NCBI RefSeq assembly: GCF_905171765.1
Contig: NC_053391.1
Span: 110,458,644-110,522,643 of the forward strand
Length of the DNA stretch: 64,000 nucleotides
From: Bufo bufo
Taxonomy: Eukaryota > Chordata > Amphibia > Anura > Bufonidae
Direction of reading: 5' to 3'
Below the pieces are notes generated by a model. That model made no database searches, was not told where the DNA came from, and saw nothing but the letters and a program-made list of their open reading frames with translations. The translations under genes were made by a program, and so were the position numbers. Positions 34,420 through 46,003 of the stretch are shown here, one piece after another (position 1 is the stretch's first letter; the number at the start of each line of letters is the position of its first letter).

Positions 34420-34583
34420 CATAAATGGCGGATCCGTTTTTTCCAATGCATTTTTTCATTGTGATCCAAATCCTGATCAGGATTCAAATGTAATCCGTTT
34501 TCACACGTTTTTCCGGATCCGGCGGGTAGTTCCGGTGTCGGAATTGAACGCCGGATTCAAACAACGCTAGTGTGAAAGTAGCC
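34420..34583 (-). mobile_element. Truncated TTA-type MITE (right end)
   Basis: GGCGGATCCGTTTTTTCC and TTTTCCGGATCCGG motifs precede the terminus AACGCTAGTGTGAAAGTAGCC. The left terminus is absent. Confidence 0.5.
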
Positions 34584-34782
34584 TAATCCGTGCTTAGCAA
34601 TGAAGGATTGATACACAGTCTGCACAGCGTTAGTTGAGGCGGTTAGTAATAATGTTGAGTAATGATAGTCGTTAGTGAAGTAATACACATTTATATACCA
34701 CGTTAGTTGGAGCGGTTAGCAATTATATAGAATAGTAGTGATCGTTGGTAGTAATCCTTTTCTATAGTAACATATATATATG

Positions 34783-34987
34783 TCTGCATCCTTTGCTCCA
34801 TTCCGTGGCCCTGCAAAAAAAAATTGCCATGTCCTATTCTTGTCCGTTTTGCGGACAAGAATAGGCATTTCTACAATGTGCCGCCCGTTCAGTTCCGCAA
34901 ATTGCGGAAGGCACACGGGTGGCTTCCGTTTTTGAAGATCCACGGTTTGCGGATTGCAAAAAACAGAACGGTCGTGTGCATGAGGCC
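34783..34987 (-). mobile_element. Decayed copy of the GCATGAGGCC MITE
   Basis: The right end GTCGTGTGCATGAGGCC plus TTA, and the interior TTGTCCGTTTTGCGGACAAG, match the element at 810-1029. The left end is eroded. Confidence 0.55.
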
Positions 34988-35043
34988 TTACTTTTCATTT
35001 TGTTCTAGAATATATGTATAAGATACACATTTTTACCTATTAA

Positions 35044-38000
35044 CCACTTCACATCCAGGCCATTTCCCCCTTCCTGACAGAGCCATTTTTTGCAAATCTG
35101 ACTTGTGTCACTTTATGTGGTAATAACTTTAAAACGCTTTTACTAATCCAGGCCATTCTGAGATTGTTTTCTCGTCACATATTGTACTACATGACAGTGG
35201 TAAAATTGAGTAAAAAAAATTCTAATTTCTAATTATAAAAAAAAATACCAAATTTACAAAAAATTTGCAAATTTCAAAATTTCTATTTCTCTACTTTTAT
35301 AATAGATAGTAATACCTCCAAAAATAGTTATTACTTTACATTCCCCATATGTCTACTTCATATTTGGATCATTTTGTGAATGTCATTTTATTTTTTGGGG
35401 ATGTTAGAAAGCTTAGAAGTTTAGAAGCAAATCTTGAAATTTTTCAGAAAATTTCAAAAACCCACTTTTTAAGGACCAGTTCAGGTCTGAAGTTACATTG
35501 TGAGGCTTACATAATAGAAACCACCCAATTAGAAACTACACCCCTCAAGGTATTCAAAACTGATTTTACAAACGTTGTTAACCCTTTAGGTGTTCCACAA
35601 GAATTAATCAAAAATGAGATGAAATTTCAGAATTCCACTTTTTTGGCAGATTTTCCATTTTAATCATTTTTTTCCGCTAACAAAGCAAGGGTTAACAGCC
35701 AAACAAAACTCATTTTATTTATTGCCCTGATTCTGTAGTTTACAGAAACACCCCATATGTGGTCATAAACTGCTGTATGGCCAAACGGCAGGGCGCAGAA
35801 GGAAAGGAACGCCATATGGTTTTTGGAAGGCAGATATTGCTGGACTGGTTTTTTGACACCATGTCCAATTTGAAGCCCCCCTGATGCACCCCTAGAGTAG
35901 AAACTCAAAAAAAGTGACCCATTTTGGAAACTACGGGATAAGGTGGCAGTTTTGTTGGTACTATTTTAGGGTACATATGATTTTTAGTTACTCTATATTA
36001 CACTTTTTGTGAGGAAAGGTAACAAAAAATAGCTGTTTTGGCACCGTTTTTATTTTTTGTTTTTTACAATGTTCTTCTGACAGGTTAGATTATGTGCTAT
36101 TTTTATAGAGCAGGTTGTTACGGACGCTTACAATACCAAATATGACTACTTTTTTTGTTTTTTTGTTTCAGTTTTACATAATAAAGCATTTTTGAAAGCC
36201 ATAGTGTCTCCACATTCTGAAAGCCATAATTTTTTTTGTTTTATGTAGGGGCTAATTTTTTTCGGTATGAGATGACCGTTTTGATTGGTACTTTTTTAGG
36301 ATGCATATGACTTTTTGATTGCTTGGTATTACACTTTTTGTGATGTAAGGTGACAAAAAATAGGTAACATTATATTTTTGTACAGCAGGTTCTTACAGAC
36401 GCAGCGATACCTAATATCTATACTATTTTTATTTATTTAAGTTTTACACAATCATATCAATAAAAAAAATTTAAAAAAAAACATTTTAGTGTCTCCATAG
36501 TTTTTTTTATTTTCTGGGCGATTGTCTAAGGTAGGGTATAATTTTTGCGGGATAAGATAACGGTTTGATTGGTACTATTCTGGGGTGCATATGACTTTTT
36601 GATCGCTTGCTATAACACTTTCTGTGATGCAAGGTGACAAAAAATGGCTTTTTTGCTACCTTATATTTTTTTTTGAGAGGTTAGGTCATGTGATATTTTC
36701 ATAGAGCAGGTTCTTACGGACGCGGTGATACCTAATATGTATACTTTTTTATTTACTTAAGTTTTACACAATAACAGCATTTTTGAAAAAAATTTACATT
36801 TTAGTGTCTCCATGTTCTGGGAGCCATAGTTTATTTTTATTTTTTGGACGATTGTCTTAGGTAGGGGCTCATTTTTTGCAGGATGAGGTGACGGTAAATT
36901 GGTACTATTTTGGGGGGCATACGCCTTTTTGATCGCTTGGTGTTGCACTTTTAGTGATGTAAGGTGACAAAAAAAAGTGTTTTTTTTTAGCACAGTTTTT
37001 ATTTTATTTTTTTGACTGTGTTCACCTGAGGGGTTAGCAGGGTTTTTACGGACGTGGCAATACCTAATATGTATACTTTCTTTTATTTATTTAAGTTTTA
37101 CATAATAATATCATTTTTGAAACAAAAAGAAATCATGTTTTAGTGACTCCATATTCTGGCGATTGTCTTATGTAAGGTCTCATTTTTTGCGGGATGAGAT
37201 GGTTGATTGGCACTATTTTGGAGTGCATATGACTTTTTAATCGCTTGCTATTACACTTTTTGTGATGTAAGGTGACAAAAAATGGCTTTTTTGTGGCACT
37301 GTTTCTATTTTATTTTATTTACGGCGTTCACCTAAGAGGTTTGGTCATGTGATATTTTTATAGAGCTGGTTGTTACAGACGCGACGATACCTTATATGTC
37401 CTTTTTTTATTTTTTATTTCACTTTAACACAAAAATAGCATTTTTAATGTTAATTTTTTGTTTTTTTTAGCGATTTTATTATGTAGGGGCTCATTTTTTG
37501 CGGAATGAGGTGACTGCTTTATTGGTACCATTTTGTGGGACATACGCCTTTTTGATCACTTTGTGTTGCACTTTTTGTGTTGCAAGGTGACAAAAATTGC
37601 TTTTTTGAAATTTTTTATTTTTTATGGTGTTTATCGGACAAGATGGATCATGTGATATATTTATTTATATTTTTTATTTTACACTTTGTGTCCCCCCATA
37701 AGGTCATACAAGACCTCTGGGGAACATTTGACTTCATTTTCTTTCTTTTTTTTTTCACTATTGATTTCTCCTGTAACTGGGGCTAACATAGTAGCCCCAG
37801 TTGCAGAGGAAATACACCCTCCAGAGAGGCTGTACAGCAGTATACAGCGCTGTACAGCCTCAGTGCAGGGCTGATCGAGGTCTGTGAAAGACTCGACAGC
37901 TCCTACACTCACCCGGCCTTAGCGATCACATGACCGCCGGGCCGGAACAGGCAGCACATAGCACTTGCTGCTCTATATACACAGCGCTCGGTGAGGGCTG

Positions 38001-38210
38001 TGTATTCAGCGATCTAGAAGGCAGGGACACCTGGGAACTGTCCCTGCCTTCTCTCTGGGTTGCCCTGCTGTCACTGACAGTTGGCAACCCGCTCTGTAGC
38101 TGCACGATTAGCGTGTAGCTGCGATCTCTGAATGGACGTTCTAGAACGTCCATTCAGAGTTAAACATCCACCCATAGGACGTTTATATCCTATGGGTTGA
38201 TGTGAGGTGG
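35044..38210. mobile_element. 3.2-kb TTAA-type element with internal tandem repeats
   Basis: The left TTAA (35040-35043) plus CCACTTCACATCC and right …GATGTGAGGTGG-ATAA are imperfect inverses. The body carries about five diverged tandem units of roughly 270-330 bp (36123, 36396, 36719, 37049, 37378). Their landmarks are GGACGC…GATACCTAATATG, CATTTTTTGCGGGATGAG and GTAAGGTGACAAAAAA. No transposase frame is seen. A fragment of the same body recurs at 54736-55418. Confidence 0.65.
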
Positions 38211-38309
38211 ATAAAGTATATTTGATTCCCCTTGGACTGTGTTCCTGCAATATCAGAAGGGGGTGTGCCTGTTCGTTTTATATAAAGTTGACCTGTTACC
38301 TTCATTCTC

Positions 38310-39157
38310 TAGGTCCGTACGATTACAATGATACCACACTTGTATAGTTTTTCTTGCGTTATAATACTGAAAAAAATAAGTTAAACCTTAAAAAAAAACT
38401 TTTTTTTCCATCACCATATTCTAACCCCTATAACTTTTTTGTAGTTATGCGTACAGAGATAATTTTGAAGTGTGTGTGGCTTTTTGATCACTTTTTGTAA
38501 AAGTTTTTTGGGGAGTTGAAGTGACAAAAAATGGCTAATTGGATGTTTTTATTTTTTCCATTGCGCCATTCGCCGTATGGAATTAATATTGTCATATTTT
38601 AATAGTATGGGTGTTTTTGCACGCGATGATGCCCGTGATGTGTATTTTTTTTAATGGTTAAGTATTTTGGTTTTGGGGAAAGGGGGGTGATTACAACTTT
38701 TATATATTTTTAATATTTTTTTTAAACTTTTTTCTAACTTTTTTTTTTTTTTTAAATCACCCTTGGTGAGTATAACTGGCAATCATTAGATTGCCCATGG
38801 TGTTCATTGATGGCTATATAGCCATATTTGAACATTTAATTTTCAATATAACAATTCAGTGCTGCCACCTAGTGGCCTGTATTTGTATACTCCACTAATA
38901 GCTGCCGAAGCCTGCTTGAGGCTTCAGACTATTAGTATAGCCTAACATGTTCCCAGATCTCATCCGGCTGGAGCACAGCATCTGAGGGATGAAATGTATG
39001 CGATCAGCCTTATGGCTAATCGCATACATGTGCCGCAGGTCTCTGCAGTTTGAAACAGCAGAAACCCAGCAGCTATGGCACCCGCTAAGCGTGTGAACGG
39101 GCACCATGTTTAAAGATCCACTTCCACAGTACATATATGGCAGAGGTTATGAAGGGG
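38310..39157 (-). mobile_element. TTAA-type element fragment
   Basis: The right end …GGTTATGAAGGGGTTAA is an inverse of the TTAACCCCTTCATAACC type of terminus. The body has AT-rich frames without protein similarity. It directly abuts the next TTAA element. Confidence 0.5.
38862..38875 (-). promoter_or_regulatory. CTCF-like core motif
   Basis: On the minus strand CCACTAGGTGGCAG matches the CTCF core consensus CCASYAGRKGGCRS at every position. It lies inside a TTAA-type repeat, so it may be dispersed with the family. Binding is not shown by sequence. Confidence 0.35.
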
Positions 39158-39161
39158 TTAA

Positions 39162-39288
39162 AGGGGTTTTCTGAGTACTTTTTACTGCTGTCCTATCCTC
39201 TGGATAGGTCACCAGATCCTCACCGATCAGATACTGATGTCCTATCCAGAGGATAGGACAGCAGTAAAAAGATGTTGGGAAATCCTTT
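39162..39288. mobile_element. Short palindromic TTAA MITE
   Basis: TTAAAGGGGTTTTCTGAG at the left is inverted at the right (…GGAAATCCTTTCAA). CTTTTTACTGCTGTCCTATC and its exact inverse form the arms. The right target is mutated (TCAA). Confidence 0.7.
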
Positions 39289-40529
39289 CAAAATAATAGT
39301 GAAAACCAATCTAATAAAAAAATTTATGGGAATATTTTGTAGAATCACTATCTACTTTAAATGTGAGCAAATGTACTCAAAATATTATGCCAATGATTGA
39401 GGCGCCAGTACATTTATTAAAAAGCGGGCCTGAGATTTCAGTGTCAACCCCTGGTTACCAATATGCACCAGGGAGGGAAGGGTGTATGTACCTCATACAG
39501 CCCTACCCTGGGCATTAGGAGTCACCCTGCATTAGTAATATAAAGTAATATAAAGTATTGCATGGAAGCATTTGTAAGGTACAAAAAGTCTTGCATTCAG
39601 TTTTTCTGAAGCCCATTGCTTTTTGGTGGGACATAATGTTAGCGACTTGAATGTGTATAGCTGAGACACTGAATTCCTCAAGCAAGTTTCAATGCCCCGA
39701 ACATACGAAACTAAAAGATAAAGCCCCATATTAGGCTTCAGTTACAGTGCAAAAAATAATGGTCCACAAATCAGTATTGCTTTTCACACATCACACAGCG
39801 CTAAGAGCAGTTCCAATAAGTAAAAAATAAATAGCCCAACTCCCTTTTGAATATTACAAAGCAGCCTTGCTTTGCATTTTGCTTCCTAATCACATGCTGT
39901 GCTTCAAAGTGAAAAGCTTCAGCGATTTCTGCTTCTCAGAATATGAATGCGCGTTTTAGTGTTTTCAGATAAATGGGCCTTTTTGTTGTTTTCTTAAATA
40001 GGTTTTTGAACTTATCACTGTGCTGCACATGAAGACCACAATAGACCCTCATAGCGCATGCACAACCCATCATTAGTATGAAATATGCAGGTTCAATTTT
40101 GGAGTTCAGGGATTCGGATTCATAGAAGTCCTAGATGGCCATCCCTTTTAGGGTGAATGTGAAATGTAACTGTCTTAAAACACAGGAAAAATAGAGATAT
40201 AATAATGATATATGTGCAAAAGTAAATAACTACCACATGATATCAGTGTTCCATCATGTACAATGGCGAGGGAAAGCTCATATCATCTAGCAATAAAGGA
40301 GAAAGGAAAAAGATACAATATCTTTACGGAAATACATTGTAATACATGCATGTTTATATGAAGGCAGTTAACCCATAGCCTAAGGTAACAGTATGTTATC
40401 CAATGTATTTCATGTGGCTTTAATTTAAAAAAAAAATTATCCTGTCTGATTCTGATTCTAAAGCGGATATGTACTCTACAAATGTCAACTGTTGTTCGTA
40501 TTGCTGCCATAAATAGCATGCATGGAATA
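39289..40529. other. Intronic sequence without recognised features
   Basis: No exon, element end or RNA gene was recognised. Confidence 0.45.
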
Positions 40530-40669
40530 TACAGTTTTGCCCATAATTATTCATACCCCTGGCAAATTTTGACTTAAAGTTACTTTTATTCAACCAGCAA
40601 GTAATTTTTTGACTCAAAATGACATAGGTGTCTCCCAAAAGATAATAAGACGATGTACAAGAGGCATTA

Positions 40670-41577
40670 TTGTGGAAAAAAACATTTCTCAGCTTTTATT
40701 TACATTTGAGCAAAAAATACAAGATGTTCCGCACTGTGGAAAATCTCAGAGGACGTGGTCGGAAGCAAAAAGTGACTCCTGTGCTGGCTAGGAGGATAGT
40801 TAGAGAGGTGAAAAATAATCAAAGGATCACCACCAAGGCCATCCTGGTAAATCTGGGCTCTGCTGGTGGCAATATCTCAAGGCAGACAATCCAACGGACA
40901 CTGCACACTGCTGGGTTCCACTTCTCTAGATAAGGCACACAAAAGTTCGCTTGACCTTTGCAAAAGCTCATCTGGACAAAGAAGAAGACTTCTGGTCTTC
41001 TGTGTTATGGTCAGATGAAACAAAAATTGAATTGTTTGGTCACAATGATGTTTCCTTCATTTGGCGTAAAAAAGGAGAAGCCTTCAACCCAAAGAACACC
41101 ATCCCCACTGTCAAATATGGTGGTGGGAACCTAATGCTTTGGGGGTGTTTTTCAGCCAATGGACCAGGGAACCTAATTACAGTAAACGGCACCATGAAAA
41201 AAGAGAAATACATGAGGATTCTCAACGACAACATCAGGCAGTCTGCAGAGAAACTTGGCCTTGGGCACCAGTGGACATTTCAGCATGACAATGACTTAAA
41301 ACACACAGCAAAAGTGGTGAAGAAATGGTTAGCAGACAACATTAACGTTTTGGAGTGGCCCAGTAAGAGTCCTGACTTGAATCCAATTGAGAATCTGTGG
41401 AGGGAGCTAAAGTTCAGGGTGATGGCAAGAAAGATTTGGAGCTCATTGCTAAAGATGAATGGGCAAAAATACCTGTGGGCAAAAATACCTGTGGAGACAT
41501 GCAAAAAGCTGGTCTGCAATTATAGGAAGCGTTTGATTGCTGTAATAGCCAATAAAGACTTTTCTATTGATTATTGA
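40670..41577 (+). pseudogene. Tc1 transposase pseudogene (one residue short in DDE)
   Basis: Two frames remain. The first, 40670-40933, holds the second DNA-binding helix region (NISRQTIQRTLHTAG) and ends at a TAG. The second, 40951-41577, reads VLWSDETKIELFG, TFQHDNDLKHTAK, then [11 protein letters not shown], covering all three catalytic residues. The spacing between the last D and E is 33, not the usual 34, through one missing residue before NVLEW. The N-terminal helix-turn-helix is missing. A 17-bp tandem duplication (GGGCAAAAATACCTGTG) alters the C-terminus near 41461-41494. It is non-functional by stop and frameshift. Confidence 0.85.
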
Positions 41578-42399
41578 GATGGGTATGAATAATTTTGAAC
41601 TGGACATTTTTTGCTCAAATGTAAAATAAGGGAATAAAAATATATATTGGGCGAGCACTCTAACATAAAGCACACATTTAATCAAGGTAAAATGTCAATC
41701 AAGATAAAAACAGATACATAAAATGAATAAAAAATACATCAATAAATAACACACTAAAGAGACTGATGAATATTTGAATAAATATTAGCAGTGCCCATAA
41801 GGGGCTATTCTACCATGTGGCACTTGTGGCACTTGAGATTCCTTGTAAGGCCTAGTATTGTGTCCTTAGCTTTTTCAGCAAAGATTCACAAAAAAAACGT
41901 AATTGTAGTTGTTATTTACTTTCTTAGGTTTTATAGGTGCCTTTGTAACACTGGAAAGGTTAGTCTATAGTCCACAAATGGCACTCACAATCGGCTTATA
42001 AGGTGGTGTTGTTTATACAAAATAGTCAAGTCCTGATAATGTTCCTTATAGGTATAGTCAATACTATTCAAATTCAGTCCGGAGGTTTTTTGTCAGGATG
42101 AGGATGATGTTCAATTGAAAAAATGGATAACGGTAATCTCGGCTGTTCAGCCGCTTACCTCCTCCTTCCAGGGATAGTCCACGTGTGTCCGCTGGTGTTT
42201 GTCGGGGGGCGAGTGATGCGGGAGACTCCGGCGTCTTGCGTCGCACTCCTCGATAGCCGCACTTCAAAGTTCTCGCGGGATCACACTCACGTGACTTCCT
42301 CTTTCGTCGGGCGATGACGTCTCTACTTTGTCGATTAAAAAATTCGATCTTCCAGATATTATGATAATGTCTGCATGGCCATGCAACTAGAAGTATTTC

Positions 42400-42476
42400 G
42401 ACAGGTGTATGGCGTTTACCAGACGCGTTTCGGGAAATGTGACTATCCCTTCCTCAGTGGTTACGCTACACCTGTC
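42400..42476 (-). ncRNA. Hammerhead ribozyme, full fold
   Basis: On the minus strand stem I is GACAGGUGUA-GCGU-A-ACCA, paired with UGGU-AA-ACGC-CA-UACACCUGUC. The core is CUGAGGA (42451-42457; position 7 is free), followed by a bulged A. Stem II is GGGA…UCCC, then GAAA (42428-42431). Stem III is the palindromic ACGCGU, with C (complement of 42422) at the cleavage position. All invariant core bases are present. Stem III is so short that activity is expected mainly as a paired dimer, as described for Penelope-like hammerheads. The extra A after the core is unusual. Confidence 0.7.
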
Positions 42477-43068
42477 TGTATCCACCTTATATACTCTGTA
42501 GAGCTGTCATCAAAACCTGGACGCTGGATCTTGAATCCAAACTTTAAAATTCGGTACTTCCGATTTTTTATAAAATTCGGTACTTCCGATTTTTTTACTT
42601 ATATTTATTAAGGACTTCCGATTTTTTGGTAGTTCTTCAAACTTCCAATTTTTTGGACTTCTGATTATTTTTTTTCTTTAAGATATCAAATTTTTTAGAG
42701 TATCGATTTTTTAGAGACTTTCAATTTTTTCTAAACATGTGGTATTTTTCTTTGTTATGATTTTCTCATGGTTTTATTTAAAAATAGTGAGATATTAGAA
42801 GAGAAAAGAATGCATTCACCAAATACTTCATATATAGCCACATCGTTTTTTCAGCATTTCTAGTGTTTAAAAACATGGTTTAAACAATGTTAAAACAGTA
42901 TTAAAACTATTAAGAATGTGGATTGCTTCTTACAGTATCAGCATGGGGTAGTGATGGGTCATGTTTTCACATATTACACATATTTAGTTTTCACATATTT
43001 CTCATATTTAGTTGTCAGAGGGTGGAATCAGGAACATGGCTCAGTGGTAAACTGAAGAGATAAACAGT

Positions 43069-43768
43069 AGGATTATCCTTCCCTTCAACGACGATTATAG
43101 AAAAATACAACAAATAGTAAAGACACATTGGCATCATATACATCATATACCATCTCTTACCTACATCCCTAAATGATAGGGTGATAGGCCATCTCTTACC
43201 TACATCCCCAAATGTCACATTTACTAAGGCACCCAATTTTGGAATTAAAATAGCCCCCTCTGTTAAACCCAGAAACAAGAAGAGATCCCTCTTGGGGACT
43301 TGGATGGATTTAAAGGGGTTCTTTAAATGTGGCAAGTGCATTGCATGCAAAATTAATAACAAACCACGTAAGACTACCACAGTCCCTTCTACACAGAATA
43401 CATTTGTCTGGGAGATCAAGGATTGCCTCACGTGTAACTCCACCGGTGTGGTCTACCTGATCCAGTGCCCATGTAATAGACAGTACATTGGCAGGACCAA
43501 GCGACTACTAAAGACGAGATTGGCTGAACATATAGCGAACATCAAAAAAGGATATGAGAAACACTCTCTATCCAAACACTACAAAGAGGTCCACAATAGC
43601 GACCCAGCCAGTCTCGTCTTTACGGCACTGGGAAAGGTAGACCAACATTGGAGAGGAGGGAATTTTATTAAGCAGATGTCCAGGAAGGAATCCCGACAAA
43701 TTTATGAGTTTGGGAGTCTGTTACCAATAGGGCTGAATTCGGAGCTGGAACTTTTTATCTTCTTGTAG
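43069..43768 (+). pseudogene. Penelope-like GIY-YIG endonuclease fragment
   Basis: From 43181 the frame reads FKCGKCIACK (zinc-ligand pairs), CLTCNSTGVVYLIQC, then QYIGRTKRLLKTRLAEH, which are the GVVY and YIG halves of a GIY-YIG nuclease with its conserved Arg. It continues with SKHYKEVHNSDPASLVF and GNFIKQMSRKESRQIYEF up to a stop at 43766-43768. Upstream (43069-43170) RIILPFNDDYRKIQQIV and KTHWHHIHHIPSL, in another frame, match the segment linking RT to endonuclease. A 39-bp near-tandem duplication at 43151-43210 accompanies the frameshift. This domain nicks target DNA for retrotransposition. Here it is orphaned from RT and broken. Confidence 0.85.
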
Positions 43769-44403
43769 GGGGGTGCCCCCGGTTCAATGGGGGGTCGCAT
43801 GTCTGGCCGTGTATCGGCACTGCGACCCTCCCTTGACCTGGGGCCCCCGCCTCTTTTACCACTGAGCCATGTTCCTGATTCCACCCTCTGACAACTAAAT
43901 ATGAGAAATATGTGAAAACTAAATATGTGCAATATGTGAAAACATGACCCATCACTACCCCATGCTGATACTGTAAGAAGCAATCCACATTCTTAATAGT
44001 TTTAATACTGTTTTAACATTGTTTAAACCATGTTTTTAAACACTAGAAATGCTGAAAAAACGATGTGGCTATATATGAAGTATTTGGTGAATGCATTCTT
44101 TTCTCTTCTAATATCTCACTATTTTTAAATAAAACCATGAGAAAATCATAACAAAGAAAAATACCACATGTTTAGAAAAAATGTAAAGTCTCTAAAAAAT
44201 CGATACTCTAAAAAATTTGATATCTTAAAGAAAATAAATAATCAGAAGTCCAAAAAATCGGAAGTTTGAAGAACTACCAAAAAATCGGAAGTCCTTAATA
44301 AATATAAGTAAAAAAATCGGAAGTACCGAATTTTAAAGTTTGGACTCAAGATCCGGCGTCCAGGTTTTGATGACAGCTCTACAGAGTATATAAGGTGGAT
44401 ACA

Positions 44404-44480
44404 GACAGGTGTAGCGTAACCACTGAGAAAGGGATAGTCACATTTCCCGAAACGCGTCTGGTAAACGCCATACACCTGTC
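44404..44480 (+). ncRNA. Hammerhead motif with C3-A8 mismatch
   Basis: This is the mirror copy of 42400-42476 with the same stems I, II and III, but the core reads CUGAGAA (44423-44429), so position 8 (G, the proposed general acid) is A while position 3 stays C. This should impair cleavage. Confidence 0.6.
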
Positions 44481-45518
44481 GAAATACTTCTAGTTGCATG
44501 GCCATGGAGACATTATCATAATATCTGGAAGATCGAATTACTGAATCGACACAGTAGAGACGTCATCGTCGGACGAAAGAGGAAGTCACGTGAGTGTGAT
44601 CCCGCGAGAACTTGCAAGTGCGGCTATCGAGGAGTGCGACGCAAGACGCCGGAGTCTCCCACATCACTCGCCCCCCGACAAACACCAGCAGACACACGTG
44701 GACTATCCCTGGAAGGAGGAGGTAAGCGGCTGAACGGCCGAGATTACCGTTATCCATTTTTTCGATTGAACATCATCCTCATCCTGACAAAAAACCTCCG
44801 GACTGAATTTGAATAGTATTGACTATACCTACAGTATAAGGAACATTATCAGGACTTGACTATTTTGTATAAACAACACCACCTTATAAGCCGATTGTGA
44901 GTGCGATTTGTGGACTATAGACTAACCTTTCCAGCGTTACAAAGGCACCTATAAAACCTAAGAAAGTGAATAACAACTACAATTACGTTTTTTTTGTGAA
45001 TCTTTGCTGAAAAATCTAAGGACACAATACTAGGCCTTACAAGGAATCTCAAGTGCCACAAGTGCCACATAGTAGAATAGCCCTTATGGGCACTGCTAAT
45101 ATTTATTCAAATATTCATCAGTCTCTTTATTGTGGTATTTATTGATGTATTTTTTAGTCCTTTTATGTATCTGTTTTTACCTTGATTAAATGTGTGCTTT
45201 ATGTTAGAGTGCTCGCCCAATATATATTTTTATTCCCTATTTCACTTTTGAGAGGTAGGGTGTCCTCTCCCTTGGGTTGGCAGCACCATTCCATAGGTAA
45301 TTAGGAGTGAGCCACCACCACAGCTGTTTTCAAATTGAAATAAAAGCTGAGAATTATATTTTTTCCCCAATAATGCCTCTTGTACATCGTCTTATTATCT
45401 TTTGGGAGACACCTATGTCATTTCCCGTCAAAAAATTACTTGCTGGTTGAATAAAATTAACTTTAAGTCAAAATTTGCCTGGGGTATGAATAATTATGGG
45501 CAGCACTGTATATATTAA

Positions 45519-45999
45519 AGGGGTAGGCCACTTTCAAAGAATCCATGCTGAATAGTCATGCCAGTCCATGCTGTGCCACAGTAATCAGATACCTACCTTT
45601 CAGCGCACCTGTGCTGCTTGTCTCAGGGCTCACACTGCCCGGCCCCTAATTATGCAAACATCTCACTGTCATGAACGCCACATCCGTGGGGACTAAAATG
45701 GCAGCTGTCATCTGGTAATCTTGTCAACCTGTCTACAACTCCATCCTCTTCTGTACAGACACCAGACAGTATTTCGAATGATCCAGAGGAGGATGTGGCC
45801 ATGGATGCACGTATAGGTAGGAAAATGGTCAAGTGTGTAAACCTCATGACCACTGCTATTTTGGTAACCATAGATGCAGTGACTATGCCAGTGAAATTCT
45901 TATATAGCCAGAAGACGGTCAGATAGGAGCCTTGTGACAAGCAGCTCAAGTGCACACCATGCCTATTCAGCCTGGGTTCTTTTAAAGTGGCTAACTCCT
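45519..45999. mobile_element. TTAA-type element with intact target sites
   Basis: TTAA (45515-45518) plus AGGGGTAGGCCACTTT and the inverse AAAGTGGCTAACTCCT plus TTAA (46000-46003). Short frames inside are not convincing. It lies a few bases from the Tc1 right end. Confidence 0.75.
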
Positions 46000-46003
46000 T
46001 TAA

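Larger units (their letters stand above)
41630..45330 (+). mobile_element. Penelope-like retroelement copy with 1.4-kb inverted arms
   Basis: The insertion is bounded by imperfect 13-14-bp direct repeats of the Tc1 target (CAAATGTAAAATAA and CAAATTGAAATAA). It consists of an inverted arm (about 41640-43055), a coding remnant with GIY-YIG endonuclease (43069-43768), a direct arm (about 43850-45236) and a unique 3' tail (45237-45330). The arms are near-identical mirror copies and each holds a hammerhead motif. Penelope-like elements are known for such inverted terminal copies and 5' truncation. The reverse transcriptase part is missing. Confidence 0.8.
40532..45508 (+). mobile_element. Tc1 element interrupted by a Penelope-like insertion
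   Basis: TA-flanked inverted ends (CAGTTTTGCCCATAATTATT at 40532 and its near-inverse ending 45508) enclose a transposase pseudogene. About 160 bp of the left end is repeated inverted at the right (45345-45508). A 3.7-kb retroelement (41630-45330) separates the gene from the right end. Confidence 0.85.

Noticed and set aside
43181..43768. GIY-YIG protein as a host repair nuclease or group I intron homing enzyme
   Set aside because: The Cys pairs before the core, the upstream RT-linker residues, the inverted arms, hammerheads and TSD all point to a Penelope-like retroelement.
41640..45236. Large DNA transposon with 1.4-kb terminal inverted repeats
   Set aside because: The right side extends about 95 bp past the mirror arm, the TSD is 13-14 bp, and smaller copies (25303-25881) show the same tail-plus-arms layout. 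All of this fits a Penelope-like element better.
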